Source: JBKEDC01 sp047974225 (GTDB lineage: Bacteria; Bacteroidota; Bacteroidia; Bacteroidales; Prolixibacteraceae). From it: 64,000 bases of DNA. The position numbers were made by a program, and so were the translations under genes. The DNA lies in assembly GCA_047974225.1 (NCBI GenBank), contig JBKECD010000139.1:1-64000 (forward strand), in the 5' to 3' direction. Below the pieces are notes generated by a model. It was not told where the DNA came from and made no database searches. It saw only the letters and a program-made list of their open reading frames with translations. Every line of letters starts with the position of its first letter. The first letter of the stretch is position 1. Positions 43,581 to 52,698 of the stretch are shown here, piece after piece.

Positions 43581-44930
43581 CTATTCCACCTCGCAGAAGC
43601 TGGTGTTGTCATCTTTGTGTAATTGTTCGGAAAAGGTCTGTCCTGGAAAAATTTTAATACAAGCGATGTCGTTCTCGTTGCACCATAACTCTGCCAATAT
43701 CTTATTCTTGCTCAGATCCAAGTCGGTGAGCTTGTTGCTGGAGCACCCCAATTCGGTCAATTTAGCATGCTTACTCACATCCAAGCTGGTGAAATTGTTG
43801 TCGGTGCAATACAATTTTGCTAATTTTGTATTTTTACTCACATCCAAGCTGGTGATATTATTGTTGGAGCACTCCAATTCAGTCAATTCAATATACTTAC
43901 TCACATCCAAGCTGGTGAGATTGTTGGAATGGCAATACAATTCGGTCAATTCAGTATTTTGCCCCACACCCAAGCTGGTGAGATTGTTGGAATAGCAATA
44001 CAATTCGGTCAATTTTGTATTCTTACTCACATCCAAGCTGGTGAGATTGTTGGAATAGCAACACAATTCGGTCAATTCAGTATTTTGCCTCACATCCAAG
44101 CTGATGAGATTGTTGTCGGAGCACACCAATTCGGTCAGTTTTGTATTCTTACTCACATCCAAGCTGGCGAGATTGTTGGAGTGGCAATGCAAATTGGTCA
44201 ATTCAGTATTCTTACTCACATCCAAGCTGGTGAGATTGTTGTTAGAGCACTCCAATTCGGTCAATTCAATATGCTTACTCACATCCAAGCTGGTGAGATT
44301 GTTGGAATAACAATACAGTACTGTCAATTCTGTATTCTTACCCACATCCAAGCTAGTGATCTTGTTGGAATAACAATACAATTCGGTCAATCTTGTATTA
44401 TTACTCACATCCAAGCTGGTGAGACTGTTGGAGAGGCAATACAATTCGGTCAATTCAGTATTTTGCCTCACATCCAAGCTGGTGAGATTGTTGGAATAGC
44501 AATACAATTTGGTCAATTCAGTATTCTTACTCACATCCAAGCTGGTGAGATTGTTGTTAGAGCACCTCAATTCGGTCAATTCAGCATGCTTACTCACATC
44601 CAAGCTGGTGAGATTGTTGTTGGAGCACTCCAATTCGGTCAATTTTGTATTCTTACTCACATCCAAGCTGGTGATATTGTTGGAGTGGCAACGCAAACTT
44701 GTAATCTGACTAAAATGCTCAATTCCAGCCAAACTGGAAATACCACAGGAATTTACACTTATGCATCCTGAGTAAGCATCAGCTTCCGCAATGCTTATTT
44801 CTCCATCGTTATTGGTGTCAATTGAATGGTCGTTCAGGAGCACTGCCTTGAAATTAGCATCTGGGAAGTTGATTTTGCAGCTCCCCATGAATGTGGCGAG
44901 CAATAGCAAGAGGAATAATGATTTTTTCAT
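43581..44930 (-). CDS. Leucine-rich repeat lipoprotein with EF-hand-like loop
   Basis: A 449-residue secreted lipoprotein: signal MKKSLFLLLLLATFMGSC with Cys18. Next comes KINFPDANFKAVLL and an EF-hand/dockerin-like calcium loop (DTNNDGEISIAEADAY). Sixteen leucine-rich repeats of exactly 21 residues follow, consensus LTSLDVSKNTELTELYCYSNN, with an internalin-like short repeat length. The C-terminal cap ends in FCEVE. The 63-bp units are near-identical at DNA level, so copy number can change by recombination. It is probably surface-exposed and binds protein or host ligands (inferred). Long open frames on the opposite strand are by-products of the 63-bp period. Confidence 0.9.
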   Translation of the reverse strand: MKKSLFLLLLLATFMGSCKINFPDANFKAVLLNDHSIDTNNDGEISIAEADAYSGCISVNSCGISSLAGIEHFSQITSLRCHSNNITSLDVSKNTKLTELECSNNNLTSLDVSKHAELTELRCSNNNLTSLDVSKNTELTKLYCYSNNLTSLDVRQNTELTELYCLSNSLTSLDVSNNTRLTELYCYSNKITSLDVGKNTELTVLYCYSNNLTSLDVSKHIELTELECSNNNLTSLDVSKNTELTNLHCHSNNLASLDVSKNTKLTELVCSDNNLISLDVRQNTELTELCCYSNNLTSLDVSKNTKLTELYCYSNNLTSLGVGQNTELTELYCHSNNLTSLDVSKYIELTELECSNNNITSLDVSKNTKLAKLYCTDNNFTSLDVSKHAKLTELGCSSNKLTDLDLSKNKILAELWCNENDIACIKIFPGQTFSEQLHKDDNTSFCEVE

Positions 44931-45118
44931 GATAGCGAAAATTGTTTCCAGTTTCTCTTTGGAAGAGAAGTGGAAGAGTTATTATTGTGATTTAAGGCGC
45001 AACAGCAAAATACAAGTAAACAAAAAATAAATGTAATTAGCAAATTTACATGGCTTTATTTTGCAAAATCTGCGCGAACGGGGTGTATTTCTGCGTGAAC
45101 AGGGTATTATTTCAAGTA

Positions 45119-45290
45119 TTGAGCCGCATTGCATGCGGCTCAATACAACCTCGAACACTAACAGCCGCATGCAATGCGGCTCTACCCATTCTGCATTTAT
45201 CGCTGGGCTGAAAATCCCGCAGGCAATCCCCAACGCCCCAAAAGGGCGTGCGTAGAGCCGCATTGAATGCGGCTCTCATTGAATGCGATT
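45119..45290. repeat. Mosaic palindromic element, copy 4, with three palindromes
   Basis: GAGCCGCATTGCATGCGGCT (45121-45140), AGCCGCATGCAATGCGGCT (45163-45181) and GAGCCGCATTGAATGCGG (45255-45272) are present. The shared blocks AATCCCGCAGGCAATCCCC and AACGCCCCAAAAGGGCGTGC lie before the last palindrome. Confidence 0.8.
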
Positions 45291-45429
45291 CTACCTTATT
45301 GTTTTGCAGGAAGATGTTAAATATTTTAACCAAAAATCGTCTTTGCATCCTAATTTCCAAATCACAAAACATCAGCAGCCTTTAATGGCGTGCATTCCCA
45401 AAGAATCACCCCTCATTTTCAGAAAGAAA

Positions 45430-45790
45430 AACTGACAAAAAAACTCCAACTTTTTTGTCAGTTTCAATCAAAACCAAGCTTTCCTATTGGCTTTTTTATA
45501 CAATATCTCACATTTTCATCCTTTCTTATTGGCTTTTTTTAATGCCCGAATACAAACCGAGCTTTCTCATTGGCTTTTTTATACAATATTATACGCTACC
45601 ATCCTTTCTCATTGGCTTTTTTTAAGAATATCATTCCGAACCGACAAAAAAGTTGGAACTTTTTGATAAGTTCGACTTATATCCGACCAATAAATTGCAA
45701 TTTTATTAATAGACTTCTCCCCGACCGACCAATAAAACACAATCCAAAGACCTGTCGGAAGCAAAAACAACCAATAAAACGCAAAAATAA
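45430..45790. repeat. ~42-bp spaced TATTGGCTTTTTT repeats and hairpins
   Basis: YATTGGCTTTTTT occurs at 45487, 45529, 45570 and 45612, 41-42 bases apart. Alternate copies share flanks (ATACAATAT versus CATCCTTTC), so the real unit is ~84 bp. Hairpins lie at 45430-45463 (AACTGACAAAAAA / TTTTTTGTCAGTT) and 45647-45664 (AAAAAGTT-GG-AACTTTTT). CCAATAAA, the reverse motif, recurs at 45689-45780. The gap 44931-45827 has no supportable gene. Confidence 0.7.
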
Positions 45791-45827
45791 AGACGGAAAT
45801 ATTCATTTCCGCCTAATCTCTTTCAGC

Positions 45828-46547
45828 TTACATCCCAATCGACCAGTTTTTCTTCTGCTTCACCGAAAATCTCGCACGCACTCGGCATTCGATTTTAATC
45901 TTCTCAAACTCCACGGAATTGGCTGCTGACATGTCCGCCGACTCCGCCAACGCATACGACATATTCTTCGCCTGATAAGTACGTGGATAAATATATTCTT
46001 CCTCTAAAAACAACACAGCCTCGATGCTTCCGCCCAACACCTCGAGCATCTCCTCCGCCTTGCGATGTGCATTGCGCACCGCCTCTTTTCTCACCTCGCT
46101 TTTCACTTCCTCCTTGTTGCTCAAATCAAGGCTGCTGATTTCCGCTTGCTGCACCTGCACCCCATCGAGCACCTCCCACAGACGGCTCAATTCGCTAGTC
46201 GTGGATAGCTTTATCCGATAAGTCTTGGTTGCCAACACATCTTCAGTCTTGCGCTTGATGGGCGTGTAGGTCAAGCCCGCATCAAGCACCGAAAGGGTGT
46301 TCAAATCAAAGTCGGCTGACTTTAATTTCTTGAGTAAAGATGTTTCAAGCTCCTTCAATTCAAGCTTTGTTTTTCCTTCATAACGCTCGGCAAGTGTGAA
46401 CCTCACCGTGATTTCATCGGGAATGATTTCCCGATAGGACTCCCCAGTAACCGCCACATAAGGCACTTCAAGCATATTCACTTCCGATTGCGCATGCACC
46501 ACTAGCGCACTCACTAAAATCACTAAACAAAGTAAAATCCTTTTCAT
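45828..46547 (-). CDS. SIMPL-domain (DUF541) exported protein
   Basis: A 239-residue protein starting MKRILLCLVILVSALVVHAQ, a cleavable signal peptide. A SIMPL/DUF541 domain follows (YVAVTGESYREIIPDEITVRFTL, then VLATKTYRIKLST, AVRNAHRKAEEMLEVLG and a final long strand IKIECRVRARFSV). Family members are periplasmic or outer-membrane proteins; one mouse homologue binds a kinase and some bacterial ones relate to oxidative stress, but the role is uncertain. The start is placed at the ATG at 46547, as the longer ORF prefix (MLAEKTMF...) would hide the signal peptide. It is divergent from the AddB-like nuclease gene. Confidence 0.85.
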   Translation of the reverse strand: MKRILLCLVILVSALVVHAQSEVNMLEVPYVAVTGESYREIIPDEITVRFTLAERYEGKTKLELKELETSLLKKLKSADFDLNTLSVLDAGLTYTPIKRKTEDVLATKTYRIKLSTTSELSRLWEVLDGVQVQQAEISSLDLSNKEEVKSEVRKEAVRNAHRKAEEMLEVLGGSIEAVLFLEEEYIYPRTYQAKNMSYALAESADMSAANSVEFEKIKIECRVRARFSVKQKKNWSIGM

Positions 46548-46614
46548 TTCGTATTCTTTTAAAATTTGAAGAACAAACATAGTCTTTTCAGCCAACAATA
46601 TTCATTAAAAAACA

Positions 46615-46622
46615 TATATTTG
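46615..46622 (+). promoter_or_regulatory. -7 element of AddB-like gene
   Basis: TATATTTG, 21 bases upstream of the ATG at 46644. This excludes the longer ORF start at 46566. Confidence 0.6.
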
Positions 46623-46643
46623 TTTCCTCAAAAACAAAAACGC

Positions 46644-49496
46644 ATGAGTCCATTCTTGAAACAAGTGGCGCAATATCTCTATAATCACAATGAGATTTCG
46701 CTTCAACAGACTACTATTATAGTGCCCAACCGACGTTCGGGCGTTTTCTTCACCGCCTATCTGAATGAATGCGTCAGCCATGCCATGATTGCCCCCGAGG
46801 TGCTCACCATCAGCGAGCTTGTAGGGAGTCTTTCGGAAAATCAAGAGGCGGACAAAATCGCTCAGCTTTTTTTATTGCATGAAATTTATCAGCAAACGAC
46901 AGGACATATCGAGACACTCGATGAATTTTACTTCTGGGGGGAAATTCTGCTCCACGATTTCAACGACATCGACAAATATCTGATTGATGCCGACGACCTT
47001 TTCCGCAACATCAAAGACCTCAAGGAGATCGAAAGTCATTTCGACTACCTCAACGAGCGTCAGCGCAAAGCTATCAAGGAATTTTGGGGCATCGACCTCG
47101 AAGCCAACGGCTCGACCAATCGCACGCAGTTTCTAAATATATGGTCGAAGCTCGCCACGGTCTATCACCGATTTAAGCAAAAACTCAGGACTCAAAAAGC
47201 GTGCTACAACGGCATGTTTTATCGGGATTTGGTGGAAGCGTGGAACGATGACACGGAAGCAAAGCTCCACTCTGAAAACTATATATTCGTAGGATTTAAT
47301 GCCCTCAACAAAGCGGAGATTGCACTTTTCAAGCATTTCAACAAGTGCCGAAACTGTTTGTTCTTTTTGGACTACGACGAGGAATTTCTGCACGATGAGG
47401 TGCACGAAGCCGGATTGTTTATGCGCAAAAATCTCAGCCTTTTTCCGCAGCCCAAGGATTTTCAGCTTGAGCATGGCGATAAGTCGGAGCAGCAGATTTC
47501 AATTATATCGGTGCCCAGCCAAATTGCGCAGACGCAAATCATCAATCACCCCGATTTCAAGCCTCAGACCCACAAGCGATTTGATGACAATGCCATTATT
47601 TTGGCAGAGGAAAGCCTGCTTGTGCCCACCGTGTCGGCTGCCGGAGCGCTGCAAGAGGAAATCAACATCACGATGGGATATCCCATCAGCAACACGCCTG
47701 TTTATAATTTCATCAACCTGCTGATAGAGCTGCAACGAAACCTCCGCAAGCACCAAGGAAAACCTGCTTTCTACTACCGCCCGGTGATTTCAATCCTAAA
47801 CCACCAACTGCTCACCACACCTATATATAAGGAATTGGTGAACTCAATCATCCGAGATAATCGCATCTATATAGAGCTTGATTTCTTCCAGCATGATGAG
47901 CTGCTCAGACTGATTTTCCAGCCCCAAAGCGATTGGCATTCTTTCTGCCAACAGCTGCTGCAAATCATCAACCGACTAGCGGTGAAATATCAGCATCTCG
48001 ACAGTTCTTCGGAACACATCGCACTAGAGGCTGAATATCTCTATCAAGCATATCTGGGCATTCAGCAGCTGCACGATGCCCTGCAAAGTCATCTGCAAGA
48101 GCTTGTTTCGATGTCGCTCTTTTTCCGCATCTTGCAGCAGGCTATTGGGGGCATCAGCATCCCCTTTGAGGGCGAACCGCTTTCAGGAATGCAAGTGATG
48201 GGGGTGCTCGAAACGCGCAACCTCGACTTTGAGCGAGTCTTCATGCTTTCGGTCAATCATGGTCGATTGCCCAGCACCGAAAACACGCATTCATTCATCC
48301 CCTACAACCTCCGAAAAGCCTTCGAGCTGCCCACCTATGAGGAGCATGATGCCATGTATGCCTATTATTTCTATCGGATGCTCAACCGTGCCAAGGAAAT
48401 TGTGTTGGTCTATGACTCTTCGAGCAACGGGCTCACCACTGGCGAGATGAGCCGCTATCTTTATCAGCTGATTTATGACTCGAAGCGCCATATCCGCCAG
48501 CTCGAAATCGACTTCAACTATAAGAGTGTCGAGCATCAAACAATCGCCATTCCCTCGACTCCCGAGCGGCGTGCGAAATTGCTAAAACGATATCAAGAGC
48601 GGAAACTTTCGCCTAGCGAGCTGAACACTTATCTGGATTGTAAATTCAAATTTTATCTGAGCTATGTGGCTGGAATTAAAGCAGGCGACGAGATAGAGGA
48701 AGAAGTCGATAATCGAATATTTGGAAACTTGTTTCACGATGCTTCAGAAATTATCTATCGTTCCTTTGAGGATAAAACCATCGACCGCGAAATGCTCGAC
48801 GCCATGGCGAAAAACGAGAAACAACTGAATAAAGCCATCAATCAGGCTTTCGCCAAGGCTTTCAAACTGACCAAAGAAGACGAAGAGCCTGCGCCAGTGG
48901 AATTGAATGGCAACAACCTGCTAGTGGCAAATCAGCTCCTCACCTATCTGCGCCAAATGCTGCGCAACGACAAGCTGTTTGCACCCTTGCAAATGGTGGA
49001 TCTGGAAAAGGAACTTATCACCGATTTCGAACTCGAAATTGATGGGAAGATGGAAAGCTTCCACATCGGAGGCACTGTGGACAGAATTGACCGCTCAAAA
49101 GATGGACTGCGCATCATCGACTACAAAACCGGAAAGAGCGCGGAGTTGAATTTTACGGAGATTAGCGACTTCACCGACAGCCAGAAAAAGAAAAAGCCCA
49201 AAGAGATTTTCCAAACGCTTCTCTATTGTGAAATCTACAGCCGCCTGTATGACGAAAGTAATATCAGTCCCAACATCTATAAGATTGATACCTTCTTTAA
49301 GGACTTTGCCCCGCAAATCACCATGGGCAAAACAACTGTGAACTATGCCGAAATTCGAAACGATTTCAACACCGTGCTCCACGAAGTGCTCCGCGATTTA
49401 TTCCACCCCGACAATGTGTTCACCCAAAAGGAAGAGCAAAATTGCAATTTCTGCCCTTACATCGGAATATGCGGAAGAAAAGAAAGTCAGTATTGA
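46644..49496 (+). CDS. AddB-like PD-(D/E)XK nuclease with iron-sulphur cluster
   Basis: A 950-residue protein resembling AddB/RexB, the non-motor nuclease subunit of AddAB-type recombination complexes. The N-terminal helicase-like part has lost its Walker A (IIVPNRRSGVFF in that place) but keeps later helicase-like segments (MQVMGVLETRNLDFERVFML). The C-terminal RecB-type nuclease has GGTVDRIDRSKDGLRIIDYKTGK with the catalytic D..DxK. Four cysteines fit the AddB/Cas4 4Fe-4S pattern: one in YLDCKFKFYLS and C-x2-C-x5-C in NCNFCPYIGIC. It processes double-strand breaks together with AddA. No addA gene adjoins it here. The start was chosen from the promoter position. Confidence 0.88.
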   Translation: MSPFLKQVAQYLYNHNEISLQQTTIIVPNRRSGVFFTAYLNECVSHAMIAPEVLTISELVGSLSENQEADKIAQLFLLHEIYQQTTGHIETLDEFYFWGEILLHDFNDIDKYLIDADDLFRNIKDLKEIESHFDYLNERQRKAIKEFWGIDLEANGSTNRTQFLNIWSKLATVYHRFKQKLRTQKACYNGMFYRDLVEAWNDDTEAKLHSENYIFVGFNALNKAEIALFKHFNKCRNCLFFLDYDEEFLHDEVHEAGLFMRKNLSLFPQPKDFQLEHGDKSEQQISIISVPSQIAQTQIINHPDFKPQTHKRFDDNAIILAEESLLVPTVSAAGALQEEINITMGYPISNTPVYNFINLLIELQRNLRKHQGKPAFYYRPVISILNHQLLTTPIYKELVNSIIRDNRIYIELDFFQHDELLRLIFQPQSDWHSFCQQLLQIINRLAVKYQHLDSSSEHIALEAEYLYQAYLGIQQLHDALQSHLQELVSMSLFFRILQQAIGGISIPFEGEPLSGMQVMGVLETRNLDFERVFMLSVNHGRLPSTENTHSFIPYNLRKAFELPTYEEHDAMYAYYFYRMLNRAKEIVLVYDSSSNGLTTGEMSRYLYQLIYDSKRHIRQLEIDFNYKSVEHQTIAIPSTPERRAKLLKRYQERKLSPSELNTYLDCKFKFYLSYVAGIKAGDEIEEEVDNRIFGNLFHDASEIIYRSFEDKTIDREMLDAMAKNEKQLNKAINQAFAKAFKLTKEDEEPAPVELNGNNLLVANQLLTYLRQMLRNDKLFAPLQMVDLEKELITDFELEIDGKMESFHIGGTVDRIDRSKDGLRIIDYKTGKSAELNFTEISDFTDSQKKKKPKEIFQTLLYCEIYSRLYDESNISPNIYKIDTFFKDFAPQITMGKTTVNYAEIRNDFNTVLHEVLRDLFHPDNVFTQKEEQNCNFCPYIGICGRKESQY

Positions 49497-49500
49497 GCAG

Positions 49501-50175
49501 CTAAGGCAACAAATCGGGTCGCAAGCGCTGCGTGCGTTCAAAAGATTGTTCCTCGCGCCATTTGTTAATCAGCGCATCATTGCCACTGAGCAGCACTTCG
49601 GGCACTTCCCAACCTTTATAGTTTGACGGGCGAGTGTAAACTGGCGGACTGAGCAGATTGTCTTGAAAGCAATCGCTCAAAGCCGAAGTTTCATCGCTCA
49701 TAGCACCCGGGATGAGCCGCACAATCGCATCGACCATCACCGCTGCTGCCATCTCGCCCCCCGTGAGCACAAAGTCGCCAATGGAAATCTCACGCGTAAT
49801 CAGATGCTCACGAATGCGATGGTCGATACCTTTATAATGACCACACAAAATAATGATGTTCTCCATCATCGAGCATCGGTTGCAAATCTGCTGATTGAGC
49901 ACTTCCCCATCGGGGCTAGTATAAATAATTTCATCGTAATCACGCTGCGACTTGAGGTGATTAATAGCATCCTCAATCGGCTGGATAGTCATCACCATGC
50001 CAGCACCTCCGCCAAAGGCATAATCATCGACTCGCTTATGCTTGTCGGTGGAAAACTCCCGAATGTCATGCACCACAATTTCAGCCACACCCGCATCTTG
50101 GGCTCGCTTTAAGATGGAATGCTGAAAAGGGCTCGCCAATAATTCGGGGACAACAGTCAATATATCTATACGCAT
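49501..50175 (-). CDS. trmD: tRNA (guanine-37-N1)-methyltransferase TrmD
   Basis: A 224-residue SPOUT methyltransferase. Diagnostic stretches are MRIDILTVVPELL, YAFGGGAGMVMTIQP, IILCGHYKGIDHRIREHLI and the trefoil-knot SAM-binding segment ISIGDFVLTGGEMAAAVMVDA, ending in VPEVLLSGNDALINKWR. It methylates G37 of tRNAs to prevent frameshifting. The usual rimM-trmD-rplS neighbours are absent. The ATG at 50175 is chosen over the TTG three codons upstream; a minus-strand -7 element (TACTTTTG, 50197-50204) supports it. It is tail-to-tail with the AddB-like gene and divergent from the ABC genes. Confidence 0.96.
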   Translation of the reverse strand: MRIDILTVVPELLASPFQHSILKRAQDAGVAEIVVHDIREFSTDKHKRVDDYAFGGGAGMVMTIQPIEDAINHLKSQRDYDEIIYTSPDGEVLNQQICNRCSMMENIIILCGHYKGIDHRIREHLITREISIGDFVLTGGEMAAAVMVDAIVRLIPGAMSDETSALSDCFQDNLLSPPVYTRPSNYKGWEVPEVLLSGNDALINKWREEQSFERTQRLRPDLLP

Positions 50176-50217
50176 AGTTTTCAATTTTTAGAAAGACAAA
50201 AGTATAGAAAAAAACGC

Positions 50218-50225
50218 TATCTTTG
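50218..50225 (+). promoter_or_regulatory. -7 element of ABC exporter operon
   Basis: TATCTTTG, 23 bases upstream of the ATG at 50249, back to back with the trmD element at 50197-50204. Confidence 0.6.
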
Positions 50226-50248
50226 TGCAAGAGAAACATAAGAAAACT

Positions 50249-51178
50249 ATGCATATACTTTCGGCTAAGAACATTGTGAAGGACTATGACGGACATCGCG
50301 CCCTCGATGGGGTGAGCATTGATGTAGAAGAAGGATCTATCTTCGGGCTGCTCGGTCCGAATGGTGCTGGCAAGACAAGCTTAATTCGGATTATCAACCA
50401 AATCACCGCTCCCGACAGCGGCTCGCTGAGCTTCATGGGTCGCCCCGCAATGCCCGATGATGTGCATCAAATCGGCTACCTTCCCGAGGAACGAGGACTA
50501 TATAAGAAAATGGCTGTGGGCGACCAAGCTTTATATTTAGCTCGACTAAAGGGGATGAGCAAAAATGACGCCTTACGCAACCTGAAATATTGGTTTGAGA
50601 AATTTGAAATCGAGTCGTGGTGGGGAAAGAAAATCGACGAGCTATCGAAAGGCATGGCGCAAAAGGTGCAATTCATCACCACGGTCATCCATGAGCCTCG
50701 ACTGCTGATATTCGACGAGCCTTTTAGTGGCTTCGACCCGATAAACACCAATCTGATTAAAAATGAAATTCTGGAGCTGAAGCAGAAAGGGACAACCATA
50801 ATCTTTTCGGCTCACAACATGGCGTCAGTAGAAGAAATATGCGACCATGTGGCACTGATTAATCGCTCGAAAAAAATTCTCGACGGCAATATCTATGAGA
50901 TTAAAGATGATTTCAAGCAAGGAGTCTTCGAGCTGGAAATTTCAGCCAACCAAGAGATGCCAAGCATCTTCGAGCAAGCAAAGCTTGCTGTCGAGCTCGA
51001 TGAGCTGCGAGCTAATCGGCGGTTCTTTCGATTTAAAAAACCTGACGAGCTCAGCAATCGTGAATTAATTCAACAGCTCAATGCCGAAACTGAAATTCTT
51101 TCCTTCTGCGAGGTACTCCCCTCAATGAATGACATTTTTATCGAAGCAGTGGAAAGAGTTATGAGTTATGAGTTATGA
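50249..51178 (+). CDS. ABC-2 transporter ATP-binding protein
   Basis: A 309-residue ATPase of the NatA/drug-exporter class. Walker A LLGPNGAGKTS, signature-like LSKGMAQKVQF, Walker B LLIFDEPFSGFDP and H-loop FSAHNMASVEEIC are all present. The C-terminal DUF4162-like extension follows. It powers the permease encoded next (51250-52590). The start at 50249 rather than the GTG at 50225 follows from the promoter. The last codons (VMSYEL) are read from a TTATGAG heptamer array that runs through the stop, so the natural C-terminus has been replaced or extended by repeat DNA. Confidence 0.93.
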   Translation: MHILSAKNIVKDYDGHRALDGVSIDVEEGSIFGLLGPNGAGKTSLIRIINQITAPDSGSLSFMGRPAMPDDVHQIGYLPEERGLYKKMAVGDQALYLARLKGMSKNDALRNLKYWFEKFEIESWWGKKIDELSKGMAQKVQFITTVIHEPRLLIFDEPFSGFDPINTNLIKNEILELKQKGTTIIFSAHNMASVEEICDHVALINRSKKILDGNIYEIKDDFKQGVFELEISANQEMPSIFEQAKLAVELDELRANRRFFRFKKPDELSNRELIQQLNAETEILSFCEVLPSMNDIFIEAVERVMSYEL

Positions 51179-51217
51179 GTTATGAGTTATGAGTTATGAG
51201 TTATGAGTTGGCTGCGC
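51156..51217. repeat. TTATGAG heptamer array (7 units) ending in TTGGCTGCGC
   Basis: Seven GAGTTAT units from 51156 end in GAGTTGGCTGCGC. The array starts inside the ATPase gene, covers its stop codon and fills most of the gap to the permease gene. Confidence 0.95.
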
Positions 51218-51249
51218 ACTTCGCACTCCGCACTAAAAAGAAAAAAAAC

Positions 51250-52590
51250 ATGAACAAAGCGATACTTATATTACAACGTGAATACCTCACCCGAGTAAAG
51301 AAAAAATCATTTATTCTCACCACCCTACTCGTTCCTTTAGCCTTTGCCGCCCTAATCGGTTTCTCCACTTGGATGAGCCTCAAAGGAGCGCAAGAACTGC
51401 AACGAGTGGCGGTCTTTGATGAAACAGCACAGTTTCTCAATCGCATCGAAGGCAACGACTTGCTACACATCACCTATATTCCTCAGGAGAAATATCAGGA
51501 ACTGCGGGCGGCTAATCACACGGGCGATTTCAATGCCTTGGTGCATGTGCCCCACAATGTGTTTACTTCAAATCGCATTCAGATTTTTTCTAACGGACAA
51601 GCCGCTCGGAGCATCCAATCCAACATCAAGAGGCAATTGGAATCACTCATCACTGCCGACAAGCGAGCGGCGGTGTTTGATGCCGCAGGCATTCCCGATT
51701 TAGAGCAAAAACTCGCACGCACCACCACCCGCCTGCAACTCGACACCATCAAGCTCAACGAAGATGGCACAACCGACAAGGTATCATCAGAAATCAATAG
51801 CCTCATTGGCATGATGGCAGGCTTTATTATTTATATCATGATATTCATGTATGGCTCAATGGTGATGCGTGGCGTGGCGGAGGAAAAGACGAACCGCATC
51901 AGCGAGGTGCTCGTGTCGTCGGTGAAACCTGTGCAACTACTGTTTGGGAAGATTGTCGGCATTGGACTTGTCGGACTTACTCAATTTCTAATCTGGATTA
52001 TCTTTGGCGGGATACTTATTAGTGCTTCCACAAGCTTCTTCATGCCCGACCCCACGCCGATGGTCGAAGCATCGCAGAGCATCATGAGCAGCCCCGGCAT
52101 CCCGCAATCGGCATCAATGATGAGCAGTGCTTCAGAAAATGAAATCCTCAGCTTAATCAACAGCTTAAACCTACCGCTCCTTTTAAGCTCCTTTCTCTTG
52201 TTCTTCGTGTTTGGCTATTTGCTCTACGCCTCTATCATGGGAGCTATCGGCTCGGCGGTGAACACCGACGAAGATGCTCAGCAATTGGTGAGCATCATAG
52301 CTATTCCGCTTGTCATGGCAATCGTGATGGTTACTCCTATCAGCGAAAATCCCAACGGCACACTCGCCTTCTGGACTTCCCTCTTTCCTCTCTTCTCCCC
52401 CGTGAGCATGATTGCACGCATCCCTGCCGGAGTAGCCCCTTGGGAAATATTACTTTCCCTCGCCTTGCTTATTGCCACCACTCTCGTGTGCGTGTGGGGC
52501 GCTGCCAAGATTTATCGCACGGGTATATTAATGTATGGCAAAAAAGTAAGCTTTAAGGAAATTGGGAAATGGATAAAGCGAAACCGATAA
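51250..52590 (+). CDS. ABC-2 type transporter permease (NatB-like)
   Basis: A 446-residue membrane protein. The N-terminal helix (FILTTLLVPLAFAALIGFSTW) is followed by a large extracytoplasmic domain (about 50-190). Five further helices include VAEEKTNRISEVLVSSVKPVQLLFGKIVGIGLVGL, the ABC-2 permease signature, and later LLYASIMGAIGSAVNTDEDAQQL. Substrate is unknown; sodium, drug or lipid export are possible for the NatB-like class. The true start is the ATG at 51250 after a short A-rich leader. The longer ORF start (51196) lies in the heptamer array. Confidence 0.9.
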   Translation: MNKAILILQREYLTRVKKKSFILTTLLVPLAFAALIGFSTWMSLKGAQELQRVAVFDETAQFLNRIEGNDLLHITYIPQEKYQELRAANHTGDFNALVHVPHNVFTSNRIQIFSNGQAARSIQSNIKRQLESLITADKRAAVFDAAGIPDLEQKLARTTTRLQLDTIKLNEDGTTDKVSSEINSLIGMMAGFIIYIMIFMYGSMVMRGVAEEKTNRISEVLVSSVKPVQLLFGKIVGIGLVGLTQFLIWIIFGGILISASTSFFMPDPTPMVEASQSIMSSPGIPQSASMMSSASENEILSLINSLNLPLLLSSFLLFFVFGYLLYASIMGAIGSAVNTDEDAQQLVSIIAIPLVMAIVMVTPISENPNGTLAFWTSLFPLFSPVSMIARIPAGVAPWEILLSLALLIATTLVCVWGAAKIYRTGILMYGKKVSFKEIGKWIKRNR

Positions 52591-52698
52591 CTAAAAACTA
52601 GCCACCTAGCAAAAAGAAGTCGGAATTTATTTTGCAAATTTGAAAAAAAAGTCGAAATTCGCCAACTGTAATATTATGTATAGATGCCGCGTTGATTT

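Noticed and set aside
43929..44771. 280-residue ORF on the plus strand opposite the LRR lipoprotein gene
   Set aside because: It is a by-product of the 63-bp repeats. The minus-strand frame has a lipoprotein signal and clear LRR motifs.
51156..51217. Start of the ABC permease at 51196 inside the heptamer array
   Set aside because: Residues before the ATG at 51250 come from the repeat and a basic A-rich leader. Family-like sequence begins at 51250.
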